NCBI GenBank assembly: GCA_900550775.1
Contig: URTH01000029.1
Coordinates: 1 to 15,007 of the forward strand
DNA from: an uncultured Eubacteriales bacterium
Lineage (GTDB): Bacteria > Bacillota > Clostridia > Monoglobales > Monoglobaceae
Direction: 5' to 3'
Length of the DNA stretch: 15,007 nt
Numbering within the stretch: the stretch's first letter is position 1; every line of letters begins with the position of its first letter. The translations under genes and the position numbers were made by a program. This document shows positions 1-6,466 of this stretch, piece by piece. The notes below the pieces were generated by a model, which worked only from the letters and a program-made list of their open reading frames with translations, searched no databases and had not been told where the DNA came from.

Positions 1-65
1 TCGGCAAACTTGTGTATGCCAAAAAGAAGGAAAAGCAGTACCAAAAAAGCCCGTGGAATCGCTAA
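1..65 (+). CDS. Possible C-terminal end of an unidentified gene (partial, 5' end outside window)
   Basis: Reading frame 3 of the plus strand is open from the window edge to a TAA at 63-65. It would encode a basic, lysine-rich tail ending in KSPWNR. The composition (Lys, Gln, Tyr, one Trp) is credible for a real protein C-terminus, but 20 codons are too few to assign a family. If real, the gene is convergent with the araC-type gene that ends at 124. An open frame of this length can also arise by chance. Confidence 0.3.
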   Translation, partial: GKLVYAKKKEKQYQKSPWNR

Positions 66-123
66 CAATCCTTGCTCTTAAAATTGGGCCCGGATTATTC
101 CCTTTCGGCTAGCATGGCGGCAG
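66..123. other. Short spacer with no recognised element
   Basis: These 58 bases lie between the possible partial gene and the stop codon of the AraC-family regulator. I looked for a terminator hairpin on both strands. I found only a weak imperfect pairing around 109-129 with no U-tract, so no terminator is called. Confidence 0.4.
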
Positions 124-981
124 CTACCCGGCGGAGCCCTTTTGTCCTTTTAAAGCGGACGGAGAGACGCCAAGCTCCCGTTTGAATGCCTTTGAAAAAT
201 AGCCCTGATCGGAAAAGCCGAGCTTTTCGGCGGTTTCGGTCACGCCCATTCCCTCTTTGAGCAAAGCGGCCGCCGCTTTGAATTTGAGGTGCATAAAATA
301 TTTGTGGATGCCGATGCCGGCGTATTTGGTAAAAATGCGCTTAAGCCCGGTTTCGCTGATATTGCAGTGCGCCGCAATGGCAGAGACGGACGGGTTGCGG
401 CAGACCTGCTGATTCATGTAGACAACAGCCTTGCTGAAGATGGCTGTCTCCGGCGTCTGTGTCGCGGCGGCAATCACGCCGTCATCGCCGAGGGTGAGAA
501 TCAGCTGCGCAAGGTAACAGGACAGCATCTGCCCGTAAGAACCGTGCGTGCGGATGGCCTCCAGCCCATCGGTAATGCCGCGAAACGCTGCAAAGTGATC
601 GGATTTTTCCGAAACATAGCGGAGCCAGTGGCGGATGATGCCCTTTTGGGCGTCGCCAAGCCGAAATACCGTTTGCTTTAAAAATTCCAGCGGCATTCCG
701 TCGGCAGAAAAGGAGAAAATAAAAAGCTTTGCACCGTTTGGATCGTCAATGTAAAATTGGTGAAATTCCAGAGGCGCATGAAAAAGGATGTCGCCTTGGG
801 TCAGGTTATAGACGTGCTGATCGCCCGATGCGCAGATTTTTCCTTTTAAAAGATAGATGCCCTCCCAGAAATTATGCGATTCACCGGGAAAGACATAGTC
901 TTTTTCGTAATCCTGAACAAATAAACTGTACATTTCCCGAATGACCAGGGGCTGATGGAGCGGATACGCAGAATAAACCAT
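124..981 (-). CDS. AraC-family transcriptional regulator (cupin sensor plus double HTH)
   Basis: This is a 285-residue cytoplasmic DNA-binding regulator. The N-terminal part (about residues 28-90, with GDILFHAP and HQFYI) looks like the cupin-type effector domain of AraC sensors of sugars. The C-terminal part (about 184-280) is a typical AraC double helix-turn-helix with SVSAIAAHCNISETGLKRIF and the family signature GFSDQGYFSKAFKRELGVSP. I chose the ATG at 981 because GAGGTG lies just upstream at good spacing and the cupin starts soon after. The frame stays open upstream to 1146, but that extension would overlap the divergent gene at 1100. The gene diverges from the GH109-like/NTP-transferase/kinase operon, so it probably regulates that operon. 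A direct repeat in the spacer is the likely binding site. Family assignment is firm; the effector sugar is inferred, perhaps GalNAc, GlcNAc or a glycan fragment. Confidence 0.93.
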   Translation of the reverse strand: MVYSAYPLHQPLVIREMYSLFVQDYEKDYVFPGESHNFWEGIYLLKGKICASGDQHVYNLTQGDILFHAPLEFHQFYIDDPNGAKLFIFSFSADGMPLEFLKQTVFRLGDAQKGIIRHWLRYVSEKSDHFAAFRGITDGLEAIRTHGSYGQMLSCYLAQLILTLGDDGVIAAATQTPETAIFSKAVVYMNQQVCRNPSVSAIAAHCNISETGLKRIFTKYAGIGIHKYFMHLKFKAAAALLKEGMGVTETAEKLGFSDQGYFSKAFKRELGVSPSALKGQKGSAG

Positions 982-1001
982 AAAAAACACCTCGCCTGTG
1001 C

Positions 1002-1041
1002 CGAAAATTACATATTTATGGTCGAAAATTCCATTGATATG
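1002..1041. promoter_or_regulatory. Candidate AraC-type operator: two 19-bp direct repeats, 21-bp period
   Basis: CGAAAATTACATATTTATG (1002-1020) and CGAAAATTCCATTGATATG (1023-1041) match at 15 of 19 positions with a period of exactly 21 bp, two helical turns. AraC-family monomers, each carrying two HTHs, typically bind direct repeats with this phasing. The second copy overlaps the -35 box of the 1100 operon, as expected for activation from a site touching the -35. That the product of 124-981 binds here is inference. Confidence 0.55.
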
Positions 1042-1061
1042 TATTTTTAATATGGTACAAT
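1034..1061 (+). promoter_or_regulatory. Sigma-A-type promoter of the GH109-like/NTP-transferase/kinase operon
   Basis: TTGATA (1034-1039) and TACAAT (1056-1061) are separated by 16 bp, which predicts a start near 1068 and a leader of about 32 nt. The -35 departs from consensus at two positions and lies within the second half of the direct repeat, consistent with a need for an activator. A minus-strand promoter for the araC-type gene must also lie in 982-1099, but no candidate is clear. Confidence 0.6.
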
Positions 1062-1099
1062 GGTAACATAAATTGACAAATTTGTAAAGGGGTGTTACA

Positions 1100-2335
1100 A
1101 TGGATAAGATAAAGGTTGGATGGATCGGACTCGGTAACCGCGGCATGAGTCTTTTGAAGGATGTTGTGCTTGCACAAAAAGAGCAGGTAACCGCGGTTTG
1201 TGATATCTATGACGATCGGGCGGAGGCCGGGGCTGACGCAGTAGAGGCAGCCGGGCAGAAACGGCCGGCGGTGTTTCAGGATTATAAGGAGCTGATTGCG
1301 GCGGCCGACGTCAATACGATTGTGATTGCGACTGCGTGGGAAAGCCATATCCCGATTGCGGTTGCGGCAATGAAGAAGAAGATCGCGGTGGCGATGGAGG
1401 TCGGCGGCGTATACGCGTTGATGCAGTGCTATGAACTGGTAAAAACCTACGAAGAGACGAAAACGCCTTTTATGTTCCTGGAAAACTGCTGCTTTGGACG
1501 ACGGGAGTTAATGGTTAAAAACATGGTAGAGCAGGGCGTGTTCGGAGAGGTGGTGCATTGCTCCGGCGGCTATCACCATGACCTTCGGGAGGAGATTTCC
1601 GGCGGCATCAAAAACCGCCACTACCGTTTCAGAAATTATCTGCAAAGAAACTGTGAGAATTACCCGACACATGAGCTTGGCCCGATTGCCAAGGTTTTAA
1701 ATATCAACCATGGCAACCGGATGCTGACGCTGACCTCAACAGCGTCAAAAGCGGCAGGGTTACATACATATATAAAGAAGAACGAAAGCGGCGATGCCGA
1801 TTTAAGTCATGCAAAGTTTGCGCAGGGCGATATTGTTACGACCGTCATCAAGTGCGCAAACGGCGAGACCATTACCCTGACGCTGGATACCACGCTGCCG
1901 CGGTTTTACAGCCGTGGCTTTACGGTGCGCGGTACGGCGGCAATGTATGAAGAGGCGACCGACTCTGTTTTTATGGATACCGAGGAGGATCGCGCCCATG
2001 ACTATGACTGGCGCCAAGAATGCTTTGGCAACGCCGAAAAGTACACCGAAAAGTACGATCATCCGATTTGGAAGCAGTATATCAAAGAGGGTGTGCAGGG
2101 AACCCATGACGGCATGGATTGGCTGGAGTTTAAACTCTTTTTTAAGGCTCTGCGTAAGGGTGAGCCGATGCCGGTCGATGTGTATGATGCCGCATGCTGG
2201 ATTGCGGTTTCGGCTCTGTCGGAACAGTCCGTGGCGCGCGGCGGCGCAGTCGTTGATATCCCCGATTTTACCGAGGGAAAATGGCTGATGCATGTTGTAG
2301 ATGAAAAATCACTGAGAGAGGAAGAGGAAAAATGA
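1100..2335 (+). CDS. Gfo/Idh/MocA-fold protein, GH109-like NAD-dependent glycosidase
   Basis: This 411-residue cytoplasmic protein has no signal peptide. It begins with an NAD-binding Rossmann motif, GWIGLGNRG (GxGxxG at residues 10-15), and continues as a Gfo/Idh/MocA fold. Several stretches look like family GH109 alpha-N-acetylgalactosaminidases rather than ordinary sugar dehydrogenases: LENCCFGRRELM (127-138), YHHDL (158-162), the YxxH pair Y188/H191 in NYPTHELGP, THDGMDW (335-341), and DVYDAACW with a final DFTEGKW. GH109 enzymes use bound NAD for a transient oxidation during hydrolysis. The likely role is release of GalNAc or a related N-acetylhexosamine from imported glycans, feeding the two downstream genes. 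The start has AAGGGG at good spacing. The stop overlaps the next start (ATGA). A plain sugar oxidoreductase is the alternative; fold assignment is firm, hydrolase activity is inferred. Confidence 0.85.
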   Translation: MDKIKVGWIGLGNRGMSLLKDVVLAQKEQVTAVCDIYDDRAEAGADAVEAAGQKRPAVFQDYKELIAAADVNTIVIATAWESHIPIAVAAMKKKIAVAMEVGGVYALMQCYELVKTYEETKTPFMFLENCCFGRRELMVKNMVEQGVFGEVVHCSGGYHHDLREEISGGIKNRHYRFRNYLQRNCENYPTHELGPIAKVLNINHGNRMLTLTSTASKAAGLHTYIKKNESGDADLSHAKFAQGDIVTTVIKCANGETITLTLDTTLPRFYSRGFTVRGTAAMYEEATDSVFMDTEEDRAHDYDWRQECFGNAEKYTEKYDHPIWKQYIKEGVQGTHDGMDWLEFKLFFKALRKGEPMPVDVYDAACWIAVSALSEQSVARGGAVVDIPDFTEGKWLMHVVDEKSLREEEEK

Positions 2336-3171
2336 GTGCAGATTTAGTCATTATGGCAGCCGGGATGGGAAGCCGTTTCGGCGGATTAAAACAGGCGGCT
2401 CCGGTTGGAAAAAACGGAGAGATGATTATTGATTTTTCCGTGTATGATGCAAAAAAGGCAGGCTTTGAAAAGGCGGTTATCATCATACGCAAGGATATCG
2501 AAAAGGATTTTCGCGCGGCATGCGGAAAGCGCATCGAGAAGATGATTGATGTGGCGTATGTGTATCAGGAAAAGGACGCGCTGCCTAAGGGTTATCAGCT
2601 GCCTGAAACCAGAGAAAAGCCGTGGGGAACCGGACATGCGATCCTTTGCGCAAAGGACGCGGTGGAGCATCCGTTTTTGGTAATCAATGCGGACGATTAT
2701 TACGGCCAGGGCATCTATCAGACGATGTATGACTATCTGACAAAGCATGACGGCATGTGCATGGCAGGATATCGCCTGGGAAATACACTTTCGGATAACG
2801 GTACGGTCTCCCGCGGGGTATGCACCGTAAAGGACGGATACTTAGCCGGTATTGAGGAGATGACCGATATCGGCAGAGACAGCGGTATGGACGATAACAC
2901 CATTGTTTCGATGAACATGTGGGGCTTGGATACCGGGATTTTCCCCTATCTGGAAGAGAATTTTACCGCGTTTTTGGATCAGCATCTCAGCGAGCCAAAG
3001 ACCGAATTCTTCCTCCCCAGCGTGGTAAATCAGCGGATTCATGAAAAGAATATGCCGGTGCGCGTGTTAGAGACCGATGCAAAATGGTACGGCGTGACCT
3101 ATCAGCAGGATCTTCCGGCTGTGCAGGAGGCCATGAAAAAGATGGAAGAGCAAGGACTATATCGGTTTTAA
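2332..3171 (+). CDS. Sugar-1-phosphate nucleotidyltransferase (NTP_transferase family)
   Basis: This 279-residue cytoplasmic enzyme of the nucleotidyltransferase fold would join a sugar 1-phosphate with an NTP to give an NDP-sugar and pyrophosphate. The nucleotide loop is MAAGMGSRFGGLKQ (residues 8-21), a GGLKQ variant of the usual AAGxGxR...K motif. WGTGHA (98-103) contacts the base in this family, and NADDYYG (119-125) supplies the metal-binding aspartate. There is no C-terminal left-handed beta-helix, so it lacks the acetyltransferase half of GlmU. It overlaps the upstream gene by 4 bp and lies 23 bp from a NahK-like kinase, which would supply its sugar 1-phosphate. The substrate is probably GalNAc-1-P or GlcNAc-1-P with UTP; that is inference from context. 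Confidence 0.87.
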   Translation: MSADLVIMAAGMGSRFGGLKQAAPVGKNGEMIIDFSVYDAKKAGFEKAVIIIRKDIEKDFRAACGKRIEKMIDVAYVYQEKDALPKGYQLPETREKPWGTGHAILCAKDAVEHPFLVINADDYYGQGIYQTMYDYLTKHDGMCMAGYRLGNTLSDNGTVSRGVCTVKDGYLAGIEEMTDIGRDSGMDDNTIVSMNMWGLDTGIFPYLEENFTAFLDQHLSEPKTEFFLPSVVNQRIHEKNMPVRVLETDAKWYGVTYQQDLPAVQEAMKKMEEQGLYRF

Positions 3172-3194
3172 AACCGCGGAAAGGGAGATTGAAA

Positions 3195-4262
3195 ATGGAT
3201 TTAAAGGAAATCATGGGAAAATTTAAGATTGACAGCAGCGTGGAGCTGTACGGCAACGGCCATATCAATGACACGTATTTGTGCGGTATGGCGCCGCGGT
3301 ACATTTTGCAGCGGATCAATCATAATGTGTTTAAAAGCCCGGAACAGGTCATGGAAAATATTTATCATGTGACCGAGCATGTCCGCAAAAAGATCATTGC
3401 CGGCGGCGGCAATCCGGAGCGTGAGACACTGACGGTTGTACCGACCAAGGACGGTAACATTTTTTACAAGTCGGAGGACGGCAATTATTTTAGAATGTAC
3501 CGTTTTATCGAGGATTCGGTCAGCTACGATTTGGTAGAAAACCCGATCCAGCTTTACCATGCAGGAAAAGCCTTTGGCCATTTTCAAAAGATGCTGGATG
3601 ATTTTCCGGCGGATAAACTCTATGAGACGATTGTGGATTTCCATAACACGCCCAAGCGGATCGGCCATTTAAAAGAGGCAGCGGAGAAGAACACTGCCGG
3701 CCGTTTGGATGAGGTCGGCGAGGAAATCGCATTTGCACAAAAGTACGAGCCGTATGCAAGTCTGATTGTGGACGCATTGGCAGACGGCAGAATGCCGCTT
3801 CGGGTTACCCACAACGACACCAAGCTCAACAACGTCCTGTTTGACAAAACCACCGGCGAGGGGGTTTGCGTCATCGATCTGGATACGGTGATGCCGGGAT
3901 CGGTGCTCTATGATTTCGGCGATGCGCTGCGGTTTGGCGCGTCGAGCGGTGCCGAGGACGAAACGGATCTTGACAAGATTTATTTTGATTTAGAGAAGTT
4001 TGAGCAGTTTGCCAAGGGATTTTTAGAGGAGACTGCGGATTGTCTGACCGAGACGGAGCGGAAGCTCTTGCCGGAATCCGCCCTGATTTTAACCTACGAA
4101 TGCGGAACACGGTTTTTGACGGATTATTTAAACGGCGATGTCTATTTTAAGATTCATCGCGAAAAGCATAATCTGGACCGTGCGAGAAATCAGTTTAAAC
4201 TGGTTGCCGATATCGAGAGCAAGCTGCCTGCGATGCATGAGATCGTGGAAAAATACCTGTAA
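3195..4262 (+). CDS. NahK-like sugar 1-kinase (APH/phosphotransferase family)
   Basis: This 355-residue protein-kinase-like phosphotransferase of the aminoglycoside phosphotransferase fold is close in length to bifidobacterial N-acetylhexosamine 1-kinase NahK (about 359 residues). Motifs run in order: a nucleotide-site region GNGHINDTY (20-28), YILQRINHNVFK (36-47) like NahK-type proteins, a catalytic loop HNDTKLNN (206-213) with presumed base D208, and a metal-binding DLD (228-230) followed by VMPGSVLYDFGDALR. The likely reaction is ATP-dependent phosphorylation of the anomeric hydroxyl of GalNAc or GlcNAc. I chose the ATG at 3195 for its AAAGGGAG site; the frame is open upstream, but that would run deep into the preceding gene. 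It is the last gene of the operon, followed at once by a terminator. Homoserine-kinase-like or choline-kinase-like activity is less likely given the neighbours. Confidence 0.85.
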   Translation: MDLKEIMGKFKIDSSVELYGNGHINDTYLCGMAPRYILQRINHNVFKSPEQVMENIYHVTEHVRKKIIAGGGNPERETLTVVPTKDGNIFYKSEDGNYFRMYRFIEDSVSYDLVENPIQLYHAGKAFGHFQKMLDDFPADKLYETIVDFHNTPKRIGHLKEAAEKNTAGRLDEVGEEIAFAQKYEPYASLIVDALADGRMPLRVTHNDTKLNNVLFDKTTGEGVCVIDLDTVMPGSVLYDFGDALRFGASSGAEDETDLDKIYFDLEKFEQFAKGFLEETADCLTETERKLLPESALILTYECGTRFLTDYLNGDVYFKIHREKHNLDRARNQFKLVADIESKLPAMHEIVEKYL

Positions 4263-4270
4263 GAGAATAA

Positions 4271-4300
4271 AAAAAGGAGCCGCAAGGCTCCTTTTTATTT
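4271..4300. terminator. Bidirectional Rho-independent terminator between the kinase gene and proA
   Basis: There is a perfect 11-bp stem, AAAAAGGAGCC (4271-4281) with GGCTCCTTTTT (4286-4296), closed by a GCAA (GNRA-type) tetraloop. U-rich tracts flank it on both strands, so it can stop both convergent transcripts. The proA stop codon (4295-4297) lies inside the right arm. Confidence 0.93.
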
Positions 4301-5551
4301 TCGGATTTGGCCGCTGCCCAGAATCTGATATTTGGTGCTGGTCAGCGCGGTCAGCCCCATCGGCCCTCTTGCGTGAATCTTTTGGGTGCTGATGCCGATC
4401 TCAGCGCCGAACCCAAATTCAAAGCCGTCCGTAAAGCGTGTTGACGCGTTCACATAAACCGCAGCGGCATCGACGCGATCCAAAAATCGCTGTGCGGCAT
4501 CGTAGCTTTTGGTAACGATGGCGTCGCTGTGGCCGCTGTTATAACGGTTGATATGTTCGATGGCTTCGTCTAAAGTATCGACGATTTTCACGCCGATTTT
4601 TAAATCAAGGTATTCCTGTCCCCAATCCTCCTCGGTAGCCGGAATCGCCGAAGGATAAAGCGAGCAAACCCTTGCGTCGCCGACAATCGTAACATGATGT
4701 GCCTCAAGGGCGGAGAGCATATCCGGCAGGAACGCTGCCGCTGCGGACTGATGAACCAGCAGTTTTTCTTCAGCGTTGCAGACGGACGGACGCTGCGTCT
4801 TGGCGTTGATGACAATCTCCTTTGCCATTGTAAGATCGGCGCTCTCGTCCACGTAAACATGGCAGTTGCCCGTCCCGGTTTCGATCGCCGGAACCGTTGC
4901 GTTTTCAACCACAGAGCGGATCAGACCGGCGCCGCCGCGCGGAATAATGACGTCGAGATAGTCGTCAAGCTGCATCAGTGCAGTTGCACTCTCACGGGTG
5001 GTGTCCTCCACAAGATTGATGCTTCCCTCCGGCAGTCCTGCCGCATAGCCGGCGTTTTGCATGACCTTTACGATTGCCATGTTGGAGTGCAGCGCCTCCT
5101 TGCCGCCGCGCAGAATGACGGCGTTGCCGGCTTTGATACAAAGACCGGCAGCGTCGGCGGTGACGTTGGGGCGTGCCTCGTAGATGATGCCGATAACGCC
5201 CAGCGGCACACGAACCTGGCCGATTTTCAGGCCGTTGGGGCGTTTGGTCTGATGGAGCATCTCACCGATCGGATCGGGGAGCGCGGCAATCTGTTCGATG
5301 CCCTCCGCTATGGCATCAATCCGCTGCGCGGTTAAAGCCAGACGGTCGAGCAGCCCCTTTGCCATACCGTTTTGCTTGGCAAGATGCAGGTCGCGCTCGT
5401 TTTCCTCCAGTAAAAAGGTGGTATGAAAGCGCAGTGCTGCGGCGATTTCCATCAGTGCGTGATTTTTGATATCGGTAGACAGGGTGGCAAGCACATAGGA
5501 GGCGGACTTGGCCAGCTGCCCTTTTTGTGTCAATTCTTCCGTGACGGTCAT
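4295..5551 (-). CDS. proA: Gamma-glutamyl phosphate reductase (proline biosynthesis)
   Basis: This 418-residue enzyme of the aldehyde dehydrogenase superfamily carries out the NADPH-dependent reduction of gamma-glutamyl phosphate to glutamate semialdehyde, the second step of proline synthesis. Diagnostic stretches are VPLGVIGIIYEARPNVT (115-131), the catalytic cysteine C258 in QRPSVCNAEEKLLVH, VNASTRFTDGFEFGFGAEIGIST (367-389) and ARGPMGL near the end. Length is normal. I chose the ATG at 5551 because AAAGGAG precedes it and the protein starts like other ProA; upstream in-frame codons would run across the promoter and into tatD. proB, its usual partner, is not in this window. It is divergent from tatD and shares a palindromic promoter region with it. 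Confidence 0.96.
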   Translation of the reverse strand: MTVTEELTQKGQLAKSASYVLATLSTDIKNHALMEIAAALRFHTTFLLEENERDLHLAKQNGMAKGLLDRLALTAQRIDAIAEGIEQIAALPDPIGEMLHQTKRPNGLKIGQVRVPLGVIGIIYEARPNVTADAAGLCIKAGNAVILRGGKEALHSNMAIVKVMQNAGYAAGLPEGSINLVEDTTRESATALMQLDDYLDVIIPRGGAGLIRSVVENATVPAIETGTGNCHVYVDESADLTMAKEIVINAKTQRPSVCNAEEKLLVHQSAAAAFLPDMLSALEAHHVTIVGDARVCSLYPSAIPATEEDWGQEYLDLKIGVKIVDTLDEAIEHINRYNSGHSDAIVTKSYDAAQRFLDRVDAAAVYVNASTRFTDGFEFGFGAEIGISTQKIHARGPMGLTALTSTKYQILGSGQIRK

Positions 5552-5603
5552 AAGACTCACTCCTTTAAAACAGTTCGATCTTTTTTCATTTTTCCCGATT
5601 GCA

Positions 5604-5635
5604 TTGATTATATCACAAAATTGTGGTATAATCAA
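5604..5635. promoter_or_regulatory. Superimposed divergent promoters of proA and tatD in a 32-bp near-palindrome
   Basis: Plus strand, for tatD: TTGATT (5604-5609), 17 bp, TATAAT (5627-5632). Minus strand, for proA: TTGATT (5635-5630), 17 bp, TATAAT (5612-5607). Each -35 overlaps the other promoter's -10 by 3 bp, because TTGATTATA is the reverse complement of TATAATCAA. Of the 16 base pairs of the dyad, 14 are symmetric; the exceptions are at 5613/5626 and the central pair 5619/5620. Predicted starts are near 5639 (tatD, leader about 28 nt) and 5600 (proA, leader about 49 nt). The two polymerases cannot both be bound, so the promoters should exclude each other. The dyad could also be a repressor operator. 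Confidence 0.85.
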
Positions 5636-5666
5636 CACGAAATCGAAAGAGATAGGAGCAAAATTC

Positions 5667-6431
5667 ATGTTATTTGATACCCATGCGCATTTTGATGATG
5701 CAAAATTTGATGCTGACCGGGATGCGGTCATCCAAAGTTTAAAGGAATACGGGGTTGGTTATGTAACCAATATCGGCGCGGATATGGCGTCCTCACAGGC
5801 CGCCGTCTCGCTTGCGGAAAAATATGATTTTATCTACGCGGCTGTCGGGGTGCATCCGAGTGAGACGGAGCAGCTTTCCGAAAAGGATATGGAGGTCTTG
5901 CGGGATTTGGCGCTTGCGCACGACAAGGTGCGTGCGATTGGCGAAATCGGGCTGGACTATCGTTTTGCGCCGTATGACGCAGAAAAACAACAGTATTGGT
6001 TTCGGCGGCAGATTCGGCTTGCCAAGGAATTAAAGCTGCCGATTGTCGTTCATGACCGGGATTCTAAGGGAGACGGCATCAAGATATTAAAAGAGGAAAA
6101 GGTGAGCCACGGCGTTATGCACTGTTTTTCCGGCAGTGCGGAGATTGTCAAGGAGCTTGTGAAAATGGGATTTATGATTTCATTTACCGGGGTGTTGACC
6201 TTTAAAAACGCAAGACGTGCGGCAGAGGCCTGCGCAGCGGTTCCCATGGATCGGTTGATGATTGAGACGGACTGTCCGTACATGGCGCCGGAGCCGCATC
6301 GCGGCGCACGGAATTTTAGCGGATATGTGGGCTATGTGGCAAAAAAGATGGCGGAGATCAAAGGGGTCTCTGAGACGGAAATGGCGAGGATTACAACGGA
6401 AAATGCAAAGCGCTTTTACGGCATTGCATAA
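5667..6431 (+). CDS. tatD: TatD-family metal-dependent deoxyribonuclease
   Basis: This 254-residue TIM-barrel amidohydrolase-fold nuclease is full length for the family. Metal ligands are visible in order: HxH (H6, H8 in FDTHAHFDD), E93 in IGEIGLDY, H129 in VVHDRD, H152 in MHCFSG and D202 in IETDCPYMAPEPHRG. Family members are 3'-5' DNA exonucleases implicated in DNA repair and cell-death DNA degradation. I chose the ATG at 5667 because AGGAG (5654-5658) precedes it and the mature protein always begins near this HxH; a longer frame from 5508 would start inside proA on the other strand. In many Bacillota tatD follows metG in the same direction; here it is convergent with metG. Confidence 0.94.
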   Translation: MLFDTHAHFDDAKFDADRDAVIQSLKEYGVGYVTNIGADMASSQAAVSLAEKYDFIYAAVGVHPSETEQLSEKDMEVLRDLALAHDKVRAIGEIGLDYRFAPYDAEKQQYWFRRQIRLAKELKLPIVVHDRDSKGDGIKILKEEKVSHGVMHCFSGSAEIVKELVKMGFMISFTGVLTFKNARRAAEACAAVPMDRLMIETDCPYMAPEPHRGARNFSGYVGYVAKKMAEIKGVSETEMARITTENAKRFYGIA

Positions 6432-6435
6432 AAAT

Positions 6436-6466
6436 AAGGGGCTGCCAAACGGCAGCCCCTTGTTTT
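6436..6466. terminator. Bidirectional Rho-independent terminator between tatD and metG
   Basis: There is a perfect 11-bp GC-rich stem, AAGGGGCTGCC (6436-6446) with GGCAGCCCCTT (6451-6461), and an AAAC loop. It is followed by GTTTT on the plus strand and, read on the minus strand, by TTATTTTTATG. It begins 4 bp after the tatD stop and lies 3 bp beyond the metG stop. Confidence 0.93.

Noticed and set aside
1073..1101. TTGACA (1073-1078) with TACAAT (1096-1101) at 17-bp spacing upstream of the GH109-like gene.
   Set aside because: The -10 overlaps the ATG at 1100, so transcription would begin inside the gene without its ribosome site. The TTGATA/TACAAT pair at 1034-1061 fits the gene start.
982..1146. 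N-terminal extension of the AraC-type gene by 55 residues.
   Set aside because: It would overlap the divergent gene's promoter and start, and has no family similarity. The ATG at 981 has a clear ribosome site.
4694..5335. 213-codon open frame antisense to proA.
   Set aside because: It lies wholly inside a well-conserved gene, has no good ribosome site and has the odd composition of a shadow frame.
5508..5666. Upstream extension of tatD by 53 residues.
   Set aside because: It would begin inside proA and translate through the promoter palindrome; AGGAG before 5667 and the TatD N-terminal motif fix the start.
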